A DNA stretch of 64,000 bases from Polytrichum commune (lineage: Eukaryota; Streptophyta; Polytrichopsida; Polytrichales; Polytrichaceae): positions 32,240,001-32,304,000 of the forward strand of contig OX485804.1 of the NCBI GenBank assembly GCA_950295325.1, written 5' to 3'. Of the stretch, positions 38,600 through 48,412 are shown piece by piece. A program made the translations under genes and the position numbers. Within the stretch, counting starts at the first letter, position 1, and every line of letters begins with the position of its first letter. The notes beneath the pieces are model-generated. The model saw only the letters and a program-made list of their open reading frames with translations. It searched no databases and had not been told where the DNA came from.

Positions 38600-39184
38600 G
38601 AAACATACGGAGGAAGGTTTTAGAGCGTGAGAGTGAAGGAAGTTAGCAAAAGAGTGTTGAAGAGTATTGGAAAGTGCTGAAGGAAGTTAGTAGAACATTC
38701 GGTAGTAGATAAAGCTTCGGTTTGGGAGGTCCAGGTGTTTGTACTGGAAGTTTTAGGAGTGCTTGTGAAATTCAAGAGTTCTTTAAGAGTATCAAGAGTT
38801 GTTTGAGAGTTTTCGAAGTCGTTTGAGAGATTCAGTAGTTTTGTGAGGGATTCAGGAGTGGGTTTAGACATTTCGAAGTCTTTTGAGAGGTTTAGTAGTT
38901 GTGTGTGAGATTCAGGAGTTGGTTTGGACATTTCGAAGGCTTTTGAGAGGTTTAGTAGTTGTGTGTGAGATTCAGGAGTTGGTTTAGACATTTCGAAGTC
39001 TTTTGAAAGATTCAGTAGTTCTGTGTGAGATTCAGGAGTTGGTTGAGAGATCCAAGAGCTATTTGAGAGAGTTGATACTTGTTTGAAAGTTTCTCATTGA
39101 ACTTTCTCACAGTTTGTTTGATATTGAGAATTATTGGAAGAACAACCTGCTCTACTCCAAATTGTCTGCACAACATCTTTGAAA
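38600..39184 (+). other. Candidate non-coding first exon of the cargo gene, with a 60-bp tandem repeat
   Basis: A C/T-rich, GC-richer promoter-like tract (38.38-38.57 kb) precedes this segment. The segment ends in a plausible donor, GAAAG|GTATTG, at 39184/39185. The next acceptor, TTTCTTACAG, lies directly before ATG 39797. From 38758 to 39075 about five 60-bp units repeat (TTCGAAGTCTTTTGAGAG, then AGTTGTGTGTGAGATTCAGG, then AGTTGGTTTAGACAT). On the minus strand they read as a 20-residue repeat, but with no gene signals. Confidence 0.45.
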
Positions 39185-39329
39185 GGTATTGTGTTTTATT
39201 TTAACCAATATGTGTTTGTATATTCACGGTTTTGTAGCATACACAATGCATAAGCATTGTATATGCTAGATGCCAAGTTTAAAAAATATATTAAAATAAT
39301 AATGTTTGGGGAGACGACCCAAACACAGC

Positions 39330-39515
39330 CTCTTGTTTGGGTCGACCGACCCAAACACAGCCTCCTGTATGGGTCGACCGACCCAAACACAGCCCCAAAC
39401 ACAGCCCCTTGTTTGGGTTGCTCGACCCAAACACAAAACAAAGCATCATGTTTGGGCCGAACGACCAAAATATAACACAAAGCATCATGTTTGGGTCGAA
39501 CGACCCAAACTAAGT
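39330..39515 (+). repeat. Palindrome cluster in intron 1 of the cargo gene
   Basis: Two good copies of TTTGGGTCGACCGACCC (39340, 39370) and three variants (TTTGGGTTGCTCGACCCAAA, TTTGGGCCGAACGACC, TTTGGGTCGAACGACCCAAA) are spaced by about 30-40 bp. A further variant lies near 39750. All are within the inferred intron 39185-39796. Confidence 0.85.
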
Positions 39516-39796
39516 CTTCTAATTATAAACTCATAAAGAAATCCATGATTTTTGCATCAATATAAAATTCACATCAACCTAAAATAATAATCAAGGAATG
39601 CATCAAGGAAAAATATCAAGGAATCCTGCATGTCACAAACAATATAAAATGCAAATCCACCCAATAATCACAACATTCTTATTATCATTACAAATGATGC
39701 TGAAATATATAAATACACAATCCACCTAAACCTATTCATGTCGTAGATGTTTGGGTCGAACGACCGAAACTAACTTTGCGCATTATTTTCTTACAG

Positions 39797-42700
39797 ATGG
39801 CTCCAAAGAAAAGACCCGGCGAAAGGTGGTTCATGCTTGCGCCGGACATGTTGTGGCAGGAGCACGAAACCCCGCAGGATGACTCCTATTCCCCTAAGGA
39901 CGGGCTTGTCCTCGCTTGGTCTATTCAAGTAGTCAAAGCCTCAACATACAAAATGATTTTTGTTGTCAAGGTGGGAACCGTGGAGAAACACACCTGGGCG
40001 ACTCTTACGGGATGGGAGGTCGCATCGGTACAGTTTCTTGGAGACTATACTGACGTCATCCTCGAGAACTCGGCTGTGCAGAACGCGCATATGTTCATGC
40101 ACCAGTTCTCCGAGCCTTTCGACGCACTCTATGTAAGAGAGTCATGTGTCGAACCGGAAGTTATCAAGCCGGAGACAATATTTATCGATGGGAGTACATC
40201 GAATACCAAGGTCTCAAGCCGGTTCACAAAACTAAAACATGCAATAACCGTGCTGAACAGGGGCCTGCAAAGCAAAACCAAATCACAGCAACCTGTGAGG
40301 CGGAAAGCTCCCACAGAGGAAGGAGCAGGGTCGTCAAGACCTCAATCGGTGAGGATGCCGCTACCAGTACCGGCTGACTCGCGTAGGACCACTCCCTCCC
40401 AAACACCTACGAATAGTGAGACCCCTACACCTTCTGGGAGCCGTCAAACAACTCCATCCAAGAGGGCGAGAGAGTCATCTGTGATGACTGACGAGCCAGT
40501 CTCACCGGAGTTGCGCATGCCGAAGCCCGGCGAAGAGGTGGATGCAGGGGAGCTGCAGAAAATCGTGAACAATTTCACGACGAAATGCTCCCATTGTTTT
40601 TTCATAGGCAGGGATTTCAAGTTCGATGTGAACATCAGCCAGTGCCATCTAGCGCCACCGGAGAAGTGTGTCCGGGCAAAGGAGGACGCCTACGTTGACT
40701 GGATAATCGCGCAGATCGTTTGCGAGCAGTTTAAAGACGACAGGCAAACGATTGTAGTGATGCCACAGGGTCTCAAGAAAATGCCTACACCTGAAATGTG
40801 GCCAACAATTCAAAAGGGCGATTTTTGGCTGATAGACGGCCAACACAGCGTGGAGGCATCCAAGAAAATCCAACTCATGAATGAGTGGGACGATCCCAAC
40901 AATCAGAAGGAAAAGCTGAAGGTTTGGAAGACACTGGTGGTGTGGTCTGACGACGAGACCAAGCTCAGCGACATCTCCCGGTACTTCAATATGGGAAACA
41001 AGAAGAGGGCCTACCAAGCTTCCTGGATAAGGAATATCATGGCCTCGCGGGAGGTGTGGGAGTTCTATGGTAGGCCTCCCAAGGAGAGGGAGAATGCGAA
41101 GGACAAGAATCCCAAGTGGGAGGTGAGTATTGTTTGGGTCGACCGACCCAAACTCCTGGTGCAGTCTTGTGTTTTTTTAGTTTGGGTCGATCGACCCAAA
41201 CAACTGTTGCAGTCTTGTGTTTTTTTTCAGTTTGGGTCGACCGACCCAAACTCTTGTTGTAGATGTTGGTCATGATATGGTTTGGAAATCACATGTACTT
41301 AACTAACACGCATTCAAATGTTATGTTTTGTTCACGTGTAGGATTTCAAATACCAAATGATCAACAAATTCTCCTCCATTGATAATTCGAGCCACAAGTA
41401 GAAGAAATACAGCGACCTCAAGGAGGAGATTTACTTGATTACAGCATCGGACTCAGTTTGGAGGAAGTGGAAAACCGTGTTTGAAAAACACGAGACGGGG
41501 GATTTGATCGATCCCGACACTGGCATTTTCTTCAGCCAAACCTCGCGCTTCAAGCAGATGAAGCCTCTCGTGAGAGAGTTCTTTAGAACTCTTCAAGGGC
41601 TGTCAGAGACGGAGGTGGAGAAGGCGGCATCGCACATCCTGCACGTGGCACCCACGGCCAAGAGGTGCTGGGTGCACCCGAAGATTGTCTTCGTAAAGCC
41701 CAAATCCTTCGTTCCTTCATGCTACACCATGAAGGAATGGACGGAGAACAGGAAAAAAAAGACGACTATCGTGCAGGAGCTGCATAAATTGGTGCCAGAG
41801 AGGAATATTGTCGTGGACGGCGAGGTTCATGGGGCTAACTGGAGAGCATTCAAAGATGAATATAAGTTCACCAGTGCCTCCATGGCGGCTCTAATAAGGG
41901 AAGCAGGGGACGACTTCTTGCGGGCCAAGATGGTGAAGGGTGGGAAGAACCGGGCGCTTCCGGATCACACAGCGCGTACGTTCTCGAACTTCATCAAGGA
42001 GAAGAAGATTGTCCAGTTTGAAGGGGACGCTTACTTCAACCTTGTCACCTTCGGGCCTTTGAAAATTCAGGGCTGGCCAGGTCAAGACGCCAGAATGGCG
42101 ATAAGGACAAAAGCAAGGGACCGCTTTCCTTTTGGGATGATTGATTTTAGAAATATTCCTAGAAGCTCATTTGAGGGCACGATGAGCACCCTCTTCTACG
42201 ACCCCTTCTTAACTAAGTTCGTCGATTATGCAAGCCCTAAGTTCAGGGAGGTAGATATCTGGCTTTGGATAGTCGAGGATAGAAGGGCGGAGCAGGTGTA
42301 CGAGCTTGTCCGGAAACTGCAGCCGGAGTATGCAGTGTCCAAGTCTCACTACATCGCCGCACCGGCGGAGGGGGCTTACACAACGTTGAAGGACAAGAAG
42401 ACCAAGTTCGTCAACGTCTTGTGTTTGTACTTCGTGTACAAAGCGGAGTTGCTGAAGGTGCCAAACCACCCTATATCCCGGATGGACAAACTCTTCCAAG
42501 TTCTAGAAGGGTTGGGTGCGAACAAGTGCCTCTACGATGAGGCTAAATACGCGAACTATCCTGCAGATGAGCTGCGGATGGAATTTTACATGAGAATGAT
42601 GAGGACGCTGACGAGGAGAGGGGACTGCATCTTCAACGTCTTCGGAGGCTCAAAACCTGTCTATGCTGCTATGGTAAGTGACTTTCTATAGCTCGTAAGC

Positions 42701-44566
42701 AGTTTGGGTCGATCGACCCAAACTAGGCTCTTTGCAGGTTTGGGTCGACCGACCCAAACTACACATTGTACTTAGTCTTGTTTATGTGATTGCCTCGACA
42801 AATTCTAATTTCCCTATAACTTGGATTGTGTAGATGTCGGGGCTGAATATATACTCCTACATAGAGGATGGCGATCTGCCATTTTACAGGGTGCAGAAAT
42901 CGCTGGCGAAGAAGATGGACATCCTCGATTGGATCCCGGGTAGCTACGTCGACGAGGTTGTTCAGGGTGGCGAAAACCCTCTTGATAGGGTGAGGCGCAT
43001 CAACCCGGAGGAAATGGCCATGAGGGCCACGACCCAAGTTCCCGAACCTCTAGTCGGGTTGCATCCGGGCAATCCGTCCCGCACAGAAGGTGGCGAGGTT
43101 GAGGAGGAGGAGGAGGAAGAAGAGGAACACGAGGAGGCGGAGAAGGAAGGCGACGTCGAGGAAGGGGCAACGGGCTTCACGCAACAATCCGAAGCCCCTC
43201 AACGGAAGAAGGCGATGCGGGCGGCAACCCCGCAGAATAAGCTTGTGCCCGTCCTGACTGTGGACGATGCACGGGACATGTACTCCAGGGACGCCACCGC
43301 GACGTTCAGGGAGAGGAGGAAGTTAAAGGGGAAGAAGCTGTATGGCGACTACTCCGTGGAGGAGACCATTGCCATAAGTAGCGAGGACGACGATGACATT
43401 GAGCTCGCCAAACGGCTAAAATCAGATCCCCCGTCCCCGACAGCGTTCGCTGGCATGGTTAGGGTGAAGCCCGAGGTCCTGACTGTGGAGGAGGCGAACG
43501 AGAAGATGAGGAGGGACGAGGAGCAGCGAGTCCGCCTGCAGAAGGCTGCCGCGGAAGAACCCTCAATGCGGAACGAGGTCGCAGAGCTGAGGGCTCTCCT
43601 GTTGGAGCAGGAGCGTCAAAGGGCGATGGCCCAACCTCCGTCCCACGCCGACTTGATATCACAAGTGATACAAGGAATGTGGGCGCAAGGTTTGGTGGTG
43701 GCTCCCTCCAGCTCCTTCCCGCACTTGCCCCCCGGCTTCCCTCCGCAGAGCATCCCTCAGCAGCCTGTGCCGCAATCGTCTTTCAGCTTCCAGCACTTGA
43801 TGCGGCCCCACCAAGTTCCGTACGCGCCGGTCCAGCAAGTGGATGACCCCAACATCTGGCGCGTTTCTGGAGCCTCCTCCCCTTTGGGCCCTCCACCACT
43901 TCGGCCCCCCATAGTCATGGCGCCACCCCACCAATCGGACGACCCCAGGATGTTTGGGTCGACCGACCCAAACCCACCATCCACTGTAGTGTCCGAAGGG
44001 CCCTCTCCAGATGCAGGACAGTTTGGGTCGGGCGACCCAAACCCCGTTGCAGCGCAGTCCTCCCTTGACCAACATGGGTGTCAACTAGACACGGCCATGC
44101 TAGATGTTGAAGGCCTGCAAGGGCCTGGTGATACCTCTACTCCTAACCAAATCGATGAACCCATGCATGATGCACATGCGGAGATTGGTTTAGGACAAGG
44201 GCCTGATGCCGATCGTTTGCAGGAGAAGGTTCCTGACGTCGTCGGAGAAGGCGGTGGCGAGAGAGGCGGGGCAGCGGGGACGGTGGAGGCTTCCATATCG
44301 TCGAGACATGACCAGGGCGAGGTAATACACTGAGCCCTCCCAGTTTGGGTCGACCGACCCAAACTTCCTGGGTCACTGTCTTGTTGGCGTGGTCGTGTCC
44401 CCCTTGCTAGGAGGAAATGCACACCCCCTGCCCCCCCTGGTCTACACTTGCTCCCCCTCCCCCCAACGTGCCCCCCCGCGATCCCCTTCGTCTCACCTGC
44501 ATTCGACTACGCTCGACCTTGGCGGCGCGCAACCAATTTTGTAGATGTAGAATTAGGATAGTGTGA
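39797..44566 (+). CDS. Large cargo protein: DGQH (ParB/DGQHR-like) domain plus degenerate beta-class DNA-methyltransferase-like region
   Basis: Exons 39797-41122, 41342-42673, 42834-44321 and 44411-44566 are all phase 0 with canonical splice signals (~1,433 aa). ATG 39797 directly follows an acceptor. Residue ~345 onward reads DFWLIDGQHSVEASKKIQ, the DGQH signature shared by ParB/sulfiredoxin-fold and DndB/DGQHR proteins. At ~728 is YDPF. Across the exon 2/3 join is GDCIFNVFGGSKPVYAAM, then MSGLNIYSYIED, which has the layout of a beta-class N4/N6 methyltransferase (DPPY box first, FxGx SAM box last). The key residues are altered, so activity is doubtful. Residues ~170-260 and exon 3 are Pro/Ser/Glu-rich linkers. 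A TAG at 41399-41401 interrupts exon 2 in frame (SSHK*KKYSD), so this copy may be a pseudogene. The methyltransferase reading is inference. Confidence 0.62.
41133..41250 (+). repeat. Three palindrome copies in cargo intron 2
   Basis: Copies lie at 41133-41152, 41181-41200 and 41231-41250. The middle one, TTTGGGTCGATCGACCCAAA, is a perfect 20-bp palindrome. They are separated by a repeated spacer containing TGCAGTCTTGTGTTTTTTT. Confidence 0.92.
42703..42758 (+). repeat. Two palindrome copies in cargo intron 3
   Basis: A perfect palindrome at 42703-42722 and a near-palindrome at 42739-42758, inside the 160-bp intron 42674-42833. Confidence 0.92.
43953..44041 (+). repeat. Two palindrome copies inside coding exon 3
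   Basis: 43953-43972 reads in frame as FGSTDPN. 44022-44041 (TTTGGGTCGGGCGACCCAAA) reads as FGSGDPN. Both sit in the Pro-rich linker and keep the frame open. Confidence 0.9.
44344..44363 (+). repeat. Palindrome copy in cargo intron 4
   Basis: TTTGGGTCGACCGACCCAAA lies 22 bp into the 89-bp intron 44322-44410. Confidence 0.9.
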
Positions 44567-44818
44567 ATGCCCTCGTTCACCGCGCCCCCTCCCCCCCCCC
44601 CCCGAATCAAATTGTACATAGAGATTTGTAAAAATAAAATTATTATTTTTGGCGCCCATATGTTTGCATCCGTGTCCCAATGTATGTTGTTCCCTTGTAT
44701 GTTTTTGTTGCCACCAATGGTCCAATTCTTCTTGTGTTTGCACAAAATTTCCGTTCTGCTTGAGATGGACATAGCATAACATAGTCCTCGCCGCCTTCTC
44801 TCGCTCGTCGCCGCAGGG

Positions 44819-45629
44819 TTCGGAGCATAGCGTCGCGGCTCCCCACCGATCCTCTCCGAAGAGTGTGGAGGACAGCGCGGTGGTCCCCCCGATTTTGCCC
44901 TCGCCACCTTCGCCTCCCAAGACCCGGTTCCTGGTGCTAGACCTCAACGGGGTCCTTGTCCAGTGCGTGCATTGTCCGAGGGTCCCAACGGTGCCTTTCT
45001 GCAAGCCCGAGAACGCCAACTACGATGGACCCCCCGCGTACATCAAAAGCAAGCTAGTGTACCTCCGCCCGTGGCTTCGGCGCTTCCTACAGGTCGCCCT
45101 ATCCAAATGGTGGGTGATCATTTGGAGCTCCATGAAGTCCGAGAATACCCAGGCCGTTGTGGAGTTCATCTTCAAGGGACTCCAACCCCCGTGCTTGGTC
45201 CTAGGACAGGATTCTTGTAAAACATTGTACACCCCCGAGGGCAGGGTTGTGAAGAAGCCCAACAACCCCGCCGTAAACCAATTTCTTAAGGTCTTGAAGC
45301 CAGTCGTATGGGACCAGCGTCCGACCATGGTCGGCTGTCCCTACGACGTTCGCCCCACCCTTGACAACACGTTGATGGTGGACGACAGCGCTTCCAAAAA
45401 CATTTTGAACCCGACCTCCAACTTCATCGTTTGCCCCACGTGGACGGTCGAGAAGGTCCGAGACCGCTTTTTGTTAGACCTACTTAAGTACATTCAAACG
45501 CTCGTGGGGAGCGGACTACCCGTGCCCCGGTTCCTTAGTTGTAATCCGATAGGCGAAAGATACATAGATCCGAAGGACTATATGTACAGAGAGTTGTACG
45601 CTCACGCGAAATATAATAAACTCATTTGA
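44819..45629 (+). CDS. FCP1/NIF-type HAD phosphatase-like protein within the CACTA element
   Basis: The frame opens after an acceptor (TCGCCGCAG, ending 44818) and runs 269 codons to TGA at 45627-45629. HAD boxes are visible. FLVLDLNGVLVQC is box I, with Asn in place of the second Asp, a form common in plant FCP1-like proteins. WVIIWSSMKSENTQ is box II. TLMVDDSASKNI is box IV with the DD pair. FCP1-domain enzymes dephosphorylate Ser/Thr of the RNA polymerase II CTD or related targets. There is no ATG before box I in this exon (SVEDSAVV begins with GTG), so it must be spliced to something upstream. An ATA|GTGTGA donor at 44563/44564 would fuse it in phase to the methyltransferase-like protein. 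Whether fused or separate is unresolved. Confidence 0.68.
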
Positions 45630-45748
45630 GATACTACATGGTGTGCCATTGTGTGTGATATAGTATGCCTCAATTGTATATCGATTTTCTCATGCTCCCC
45701 CCTTGCCCCCCTCCCCTTGGGTTTTGTTTGTTTTAATTTTGCCATCAG

Positions 45749-46101
45749 CGTTTGGAGCCCTCGATTGAGATCGTCAGCGAATCAAACTTGGGGAGCTTCT
45801 TCTACGAGACCGTCTACGATGCCGCGTCCACCATCGACTACTCCAAGGAGCCTCTTGACGCCGGCGTCGTCGATAGCCCCCCACCCAAGCAAATCTTCCG
45901 GCGATCTCCGTCCCCGTCGCCGCTCAAGGGCATAAATCGCAAATGCGTCCGGACGTCCCCCTCTCGGCCCGGCGGCAGTAGTACACCTCAACGGCGGCTG
46001 CGGATGGACGCTCGGCCTACGAAGAGTGGCACCCTTCCTATTCCTTTGCGGGACGCATTGCCCCTCCTCGCCGACTCCGACGGGAACGCCCCCGGTGACA
46101 A
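45749..46101 (+). CDS. Probable exon of unknown product downstream of the FCP1-like frame
   Basis: It lies between acceptor GCCATCAG and donor GACAAG|GTGAAT, phase 0 at both ends, and encodes 117 residues starting RLEPSIEIVSESNLGSFFYE. The remainder is Arg/Ser/Pro-rich (PPPKQIFRRSPSPSPLKG). The GC-rich codon use resembles the preceding exons. It may belong to an alternative form of the cargo transcript that skips the FCP1 stop. No domain was recognised. Confidence 0.45.
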
Positions 46102-46257
46102 GGTGAATCCCCCCCCCCCCCCAAAACATGGTTAACCGCGCATTACAATCATCCGGCACTTAAAAAATGAACGTGTGACACGTTTGGGTCTTCCTCCCTA
46201 AACTAACACGTGTGTTCTTGCATTCACGCGTTGCATGTTGCTCCCACCCGTAGACCT

Positions 46258-46554
46258 ATGCGGGCTAGTGCGTCCGTCGAGTTGGAGCGTTTCTACTCCA
46301 TGACCAGAAATGCAAGACAGTCCACTTCATCGTATTCGAATTCTTCGTCGTATAATTCGGGCGGCCGACGGAATCCAAAATGTGTTATTGATGGCGGTCA
46401 CCCCAAGAATGGCTATAGTCGCGGGGCGGAGATTTTCAGGAATGTTGAAGCAATGCGAGCAAAAGAAGCCGCAGCAAAAGAAAAAGAGGCAAAAGAAAAA
46501 GAGGCAAAAGAAAAAAAAGCAAAAGAAAAACAGGTAGTCTCCGAGGCTAGATAG
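46258..46554 (+). CDS. Small lysine-rich coiled-coil protein or last exon
   Basis: Opens just after an acceptor-like CACCCGTAG, with ATG at 46258, and encodes 98 residues. The first half is Ser/Asn-rich (STSSYSNSSSYNSGGRRNPK). The end is a repeated AKEKEAKEKEAKEKKAKEKQ helix, typical of a charged single helix or coiled coil. TAG at 46552-46554. It could be the final exon of the unit before the element's right terminus. No function can be assigned. Confidence 0.4.
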   Translation: MRASASVELERFYSMTRNARQSTSSYSNSSSYNSGGRRNPKCVIDGGHPKNGYSRGAEIFRNVEAMRAKEAAAKEKEAKEKEAKEKKAKEKQVVSEAR

Positions 46555-46711
46555 GCCATAGTAGGCGTAGGGTTTTGGGCCATAGGCAAGAACATTTTGG
46601 GTCGCACTATCCAATGGATGTGTTGTGTTAGCATGCTATGCATTTTACATGCCACACTTTGTATGTTTTTTTTTTTGCAATAATATAAGTGTCACATGAT
46701 TTCCCCTTCCA

Positions 46712-46960
46712 TATGGTCTAAGGTTTGGATTGCCCTACCTAAACCATCACAAATATGAGTTTGGAATATTTTGTATGTTATATTATATTGGTTCACATAT
46801 TTCCCCTTCAATATGATCTATGGTTTGGATTGCCCTACCTAAACCATATTCATACAAGTTTTTGTGCGATAATATGAATGTTTTAAGATTTCCCCTTCAA
46901 CTTGGCCTAAGGTTTGGATTGCCCACCCTAAACAATCCCAAATATTGAGTTATTAACGGG
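46712..46960 (+). repeat. Subterminal repeats near the right end of the CACTA element
   Basis: Three ~85-bp units near 46710, 46798 and 46888 carry TTTCCCCTTC(C/A)A, then GGTTTGGATTGCCCTACCTA and AACCAT. The word is a decayed version of the internal palindrome (TTTGGGTC...CCTAAA), with a related one at 37469. Subterminal repeats of this sort are typical of CACTA elements, where they bind the element's own protein. Confidence 0.7.
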
Positions 46961-47068
46961 GTTCTTGTTCTAAACACCCGCTTCAAAGTGTTCGCATCTT
47001 ACAACTTTCTCCAATATGTGTTCCATTTATCCTTGTTCTTATTTCTGTGAATGTCTCAAAATGCCCAA

Positions 47069-47094
47069 AAAGTCTCAATTTAACGAATATAGTG
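47069..47094 (-). repeat. Right terminal inverted repeat of the CACTA element
   Basis: Its complement reads CACTATATTCGTTAAATTGA then GACTTT, identical over 26 bp to the left terminus. Confidence 0.85.
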
Positions 47095-47860
47095 TTAGTG
47101 GTGTTGGAACCCCTTATTTTGGATGAATTGAAGCTTAAGGTGATTGACTAACTTTGGCCAAGAGATGGTCACATAAAAATGAACTCCTAGGCAAACTTTC
47201 AAGAGCACCATTTTAGGTGTTGGGTGCAAGCATGGTGAAGTGGACATCTCTTGATCCATGCCTAGGTTTAAGTGAAAGTAATTCAAAATTATACACTTAA
47301 GTTGAATTTTGTGAAGAAAAGTTTCATAGACATGTTTAAATACATATTGATCTACAAAGCCAAGCAATTTATGATGAAAAACATAATTCCAAGAAAAGTC
47401 TACATATTTTAGAAGACAGTACAAGTGGTGTGCAAGTAGGTGATATCAAACAAGTAACTATCTATATTTTATTAAAATAAGATAAAATTACATTAAATTT
47501 TTTGGCATCTACAAAACTTTGTGATGAATTCAAGGAATATTAAAAAAAATTCCAACTTCAAAGGTCATGAGATTTACGTTCAAAACCAAATTCAACCATT
47601 TGCTTTTGAGCATCAATTTCAAGGATAAGTTTTGAAGATCTCAACTTTATATTCTACATTTTAGCATTTAAAACGACAATAGTGGTCATCATGGAAAAAT
47701 TCCAATTTAAACACTTTGGTAATACTTTTAGGCCTTTGACCAAAAAAATTATGGTTTTAGTATACTAAAGCATTTTTTTGGTCCACTTTACCATGCTATC
47801 ACCCTACTCTCAAAGGTTTGTCATTAGATACAATTTCATATAACCATCGTTTTGGCCAAA

Positions 47861-48412
47861 GTGAACACCTTCCCTACATTTCACCAAAATTGGGGGGTTT
47901 TTTTGGGGTGAAACTCCCTACCAAAACATTAGTTTTGGAGAGACTTTAAGGATAACTCTATTATCATCGCATTGGATTGGCAACTATCTCATCCATGTCT
48001 CATCCACAAAGCAATTGTGAATTCATCATGAAGTTCATCATTTTTTAGTTTTTAGAATTGGAGTTGTCATATGCAAAAGTTACAAGAGGTCCAAGTGAAC
48101 ATAAGTCATTTTCTTATTACAGTTGTCTAAAGCCTCCCAATTACGTCATGTATAGAATCTGAAACAGTGTCTATATTTTGAGCACATGATTCAATCTCAT
48201 CATAACACATGTTTGGTCAATGTTCGTACTTGACTACAAGCCTTGCAATATAGTACCATTCAAATGTAGGTGTCCAATTAAGAAGAGTGATCACATAAGG
48301 TCGGCATACCGCAAGAACTATTAGAAATATCCTTAAAATCTCAAAATCTCATGTTTTGGTGAGGAATTTCGCCCCACTTTTGACATTCCATAATGTTTAA
48401 GGAGTGTTCAAG
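47861..48412. mobile_element. Fold-back / inverted-repeat element
   Basis: The left arm 47861-47960 and right arm 48320-48412 are imperfect reverse complements. Shared words are GTGAACACCTTCC / GTGTTCAAGTGGTG, GGGGTGAAACTCCCTACCAA / GGGGCGAAATTCCTCACCAA (complement), and TTAAGGATA with an interrupted continuation. The spacer is about 360 bp and non-coding. No target duplication was identified. Confidence 0.5.

Larger units (their letters stand above)
30271..47094. mobile_element. 16.8-kb CACTA (CMC/EnSpm-type) DNA transposon with cargo-like genes
   Basis: The left terminus, CACTATATTCGTTAAATTGA plus GACTTT, is repeated exactly (26/26) as the reverse complement at 47069-47094. Starting with CACTA is the hallmark of the superfamily. 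Inside are a DUF7869-like transposase (minus, 30.8-33.9 kb), a palindrome array upstream of it (34.0-35.2 kb), and a divergent plus-strand unit (38.3-46.6 kb) encoding a DGQH/methyltransferase-like protein, an FCP1-like frame and a coiled-coil frame. The same 20-bp near-palindrome occurs in both halves, which argues for one element. The 3-bp target duplication is not preserved (left flank AAA, right flank TTA). A termini-only relative sits inside it at 37.4 kb. A composite of two related elements is the main alternative. Confidence 0.8.

Noticed and set aside
43080-43180. Minus-strand Ser-rich frame in exon 3
   Set aside because: Complement of the Glu-rich GAG/GAA run of the plus-strand cargo gene.
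30268-47097. A 3-bp target-site duplication at the CACTA element
   Set aside because: Flanks are AAA on the left and TTA on the right, so I cannot claim a duplication.
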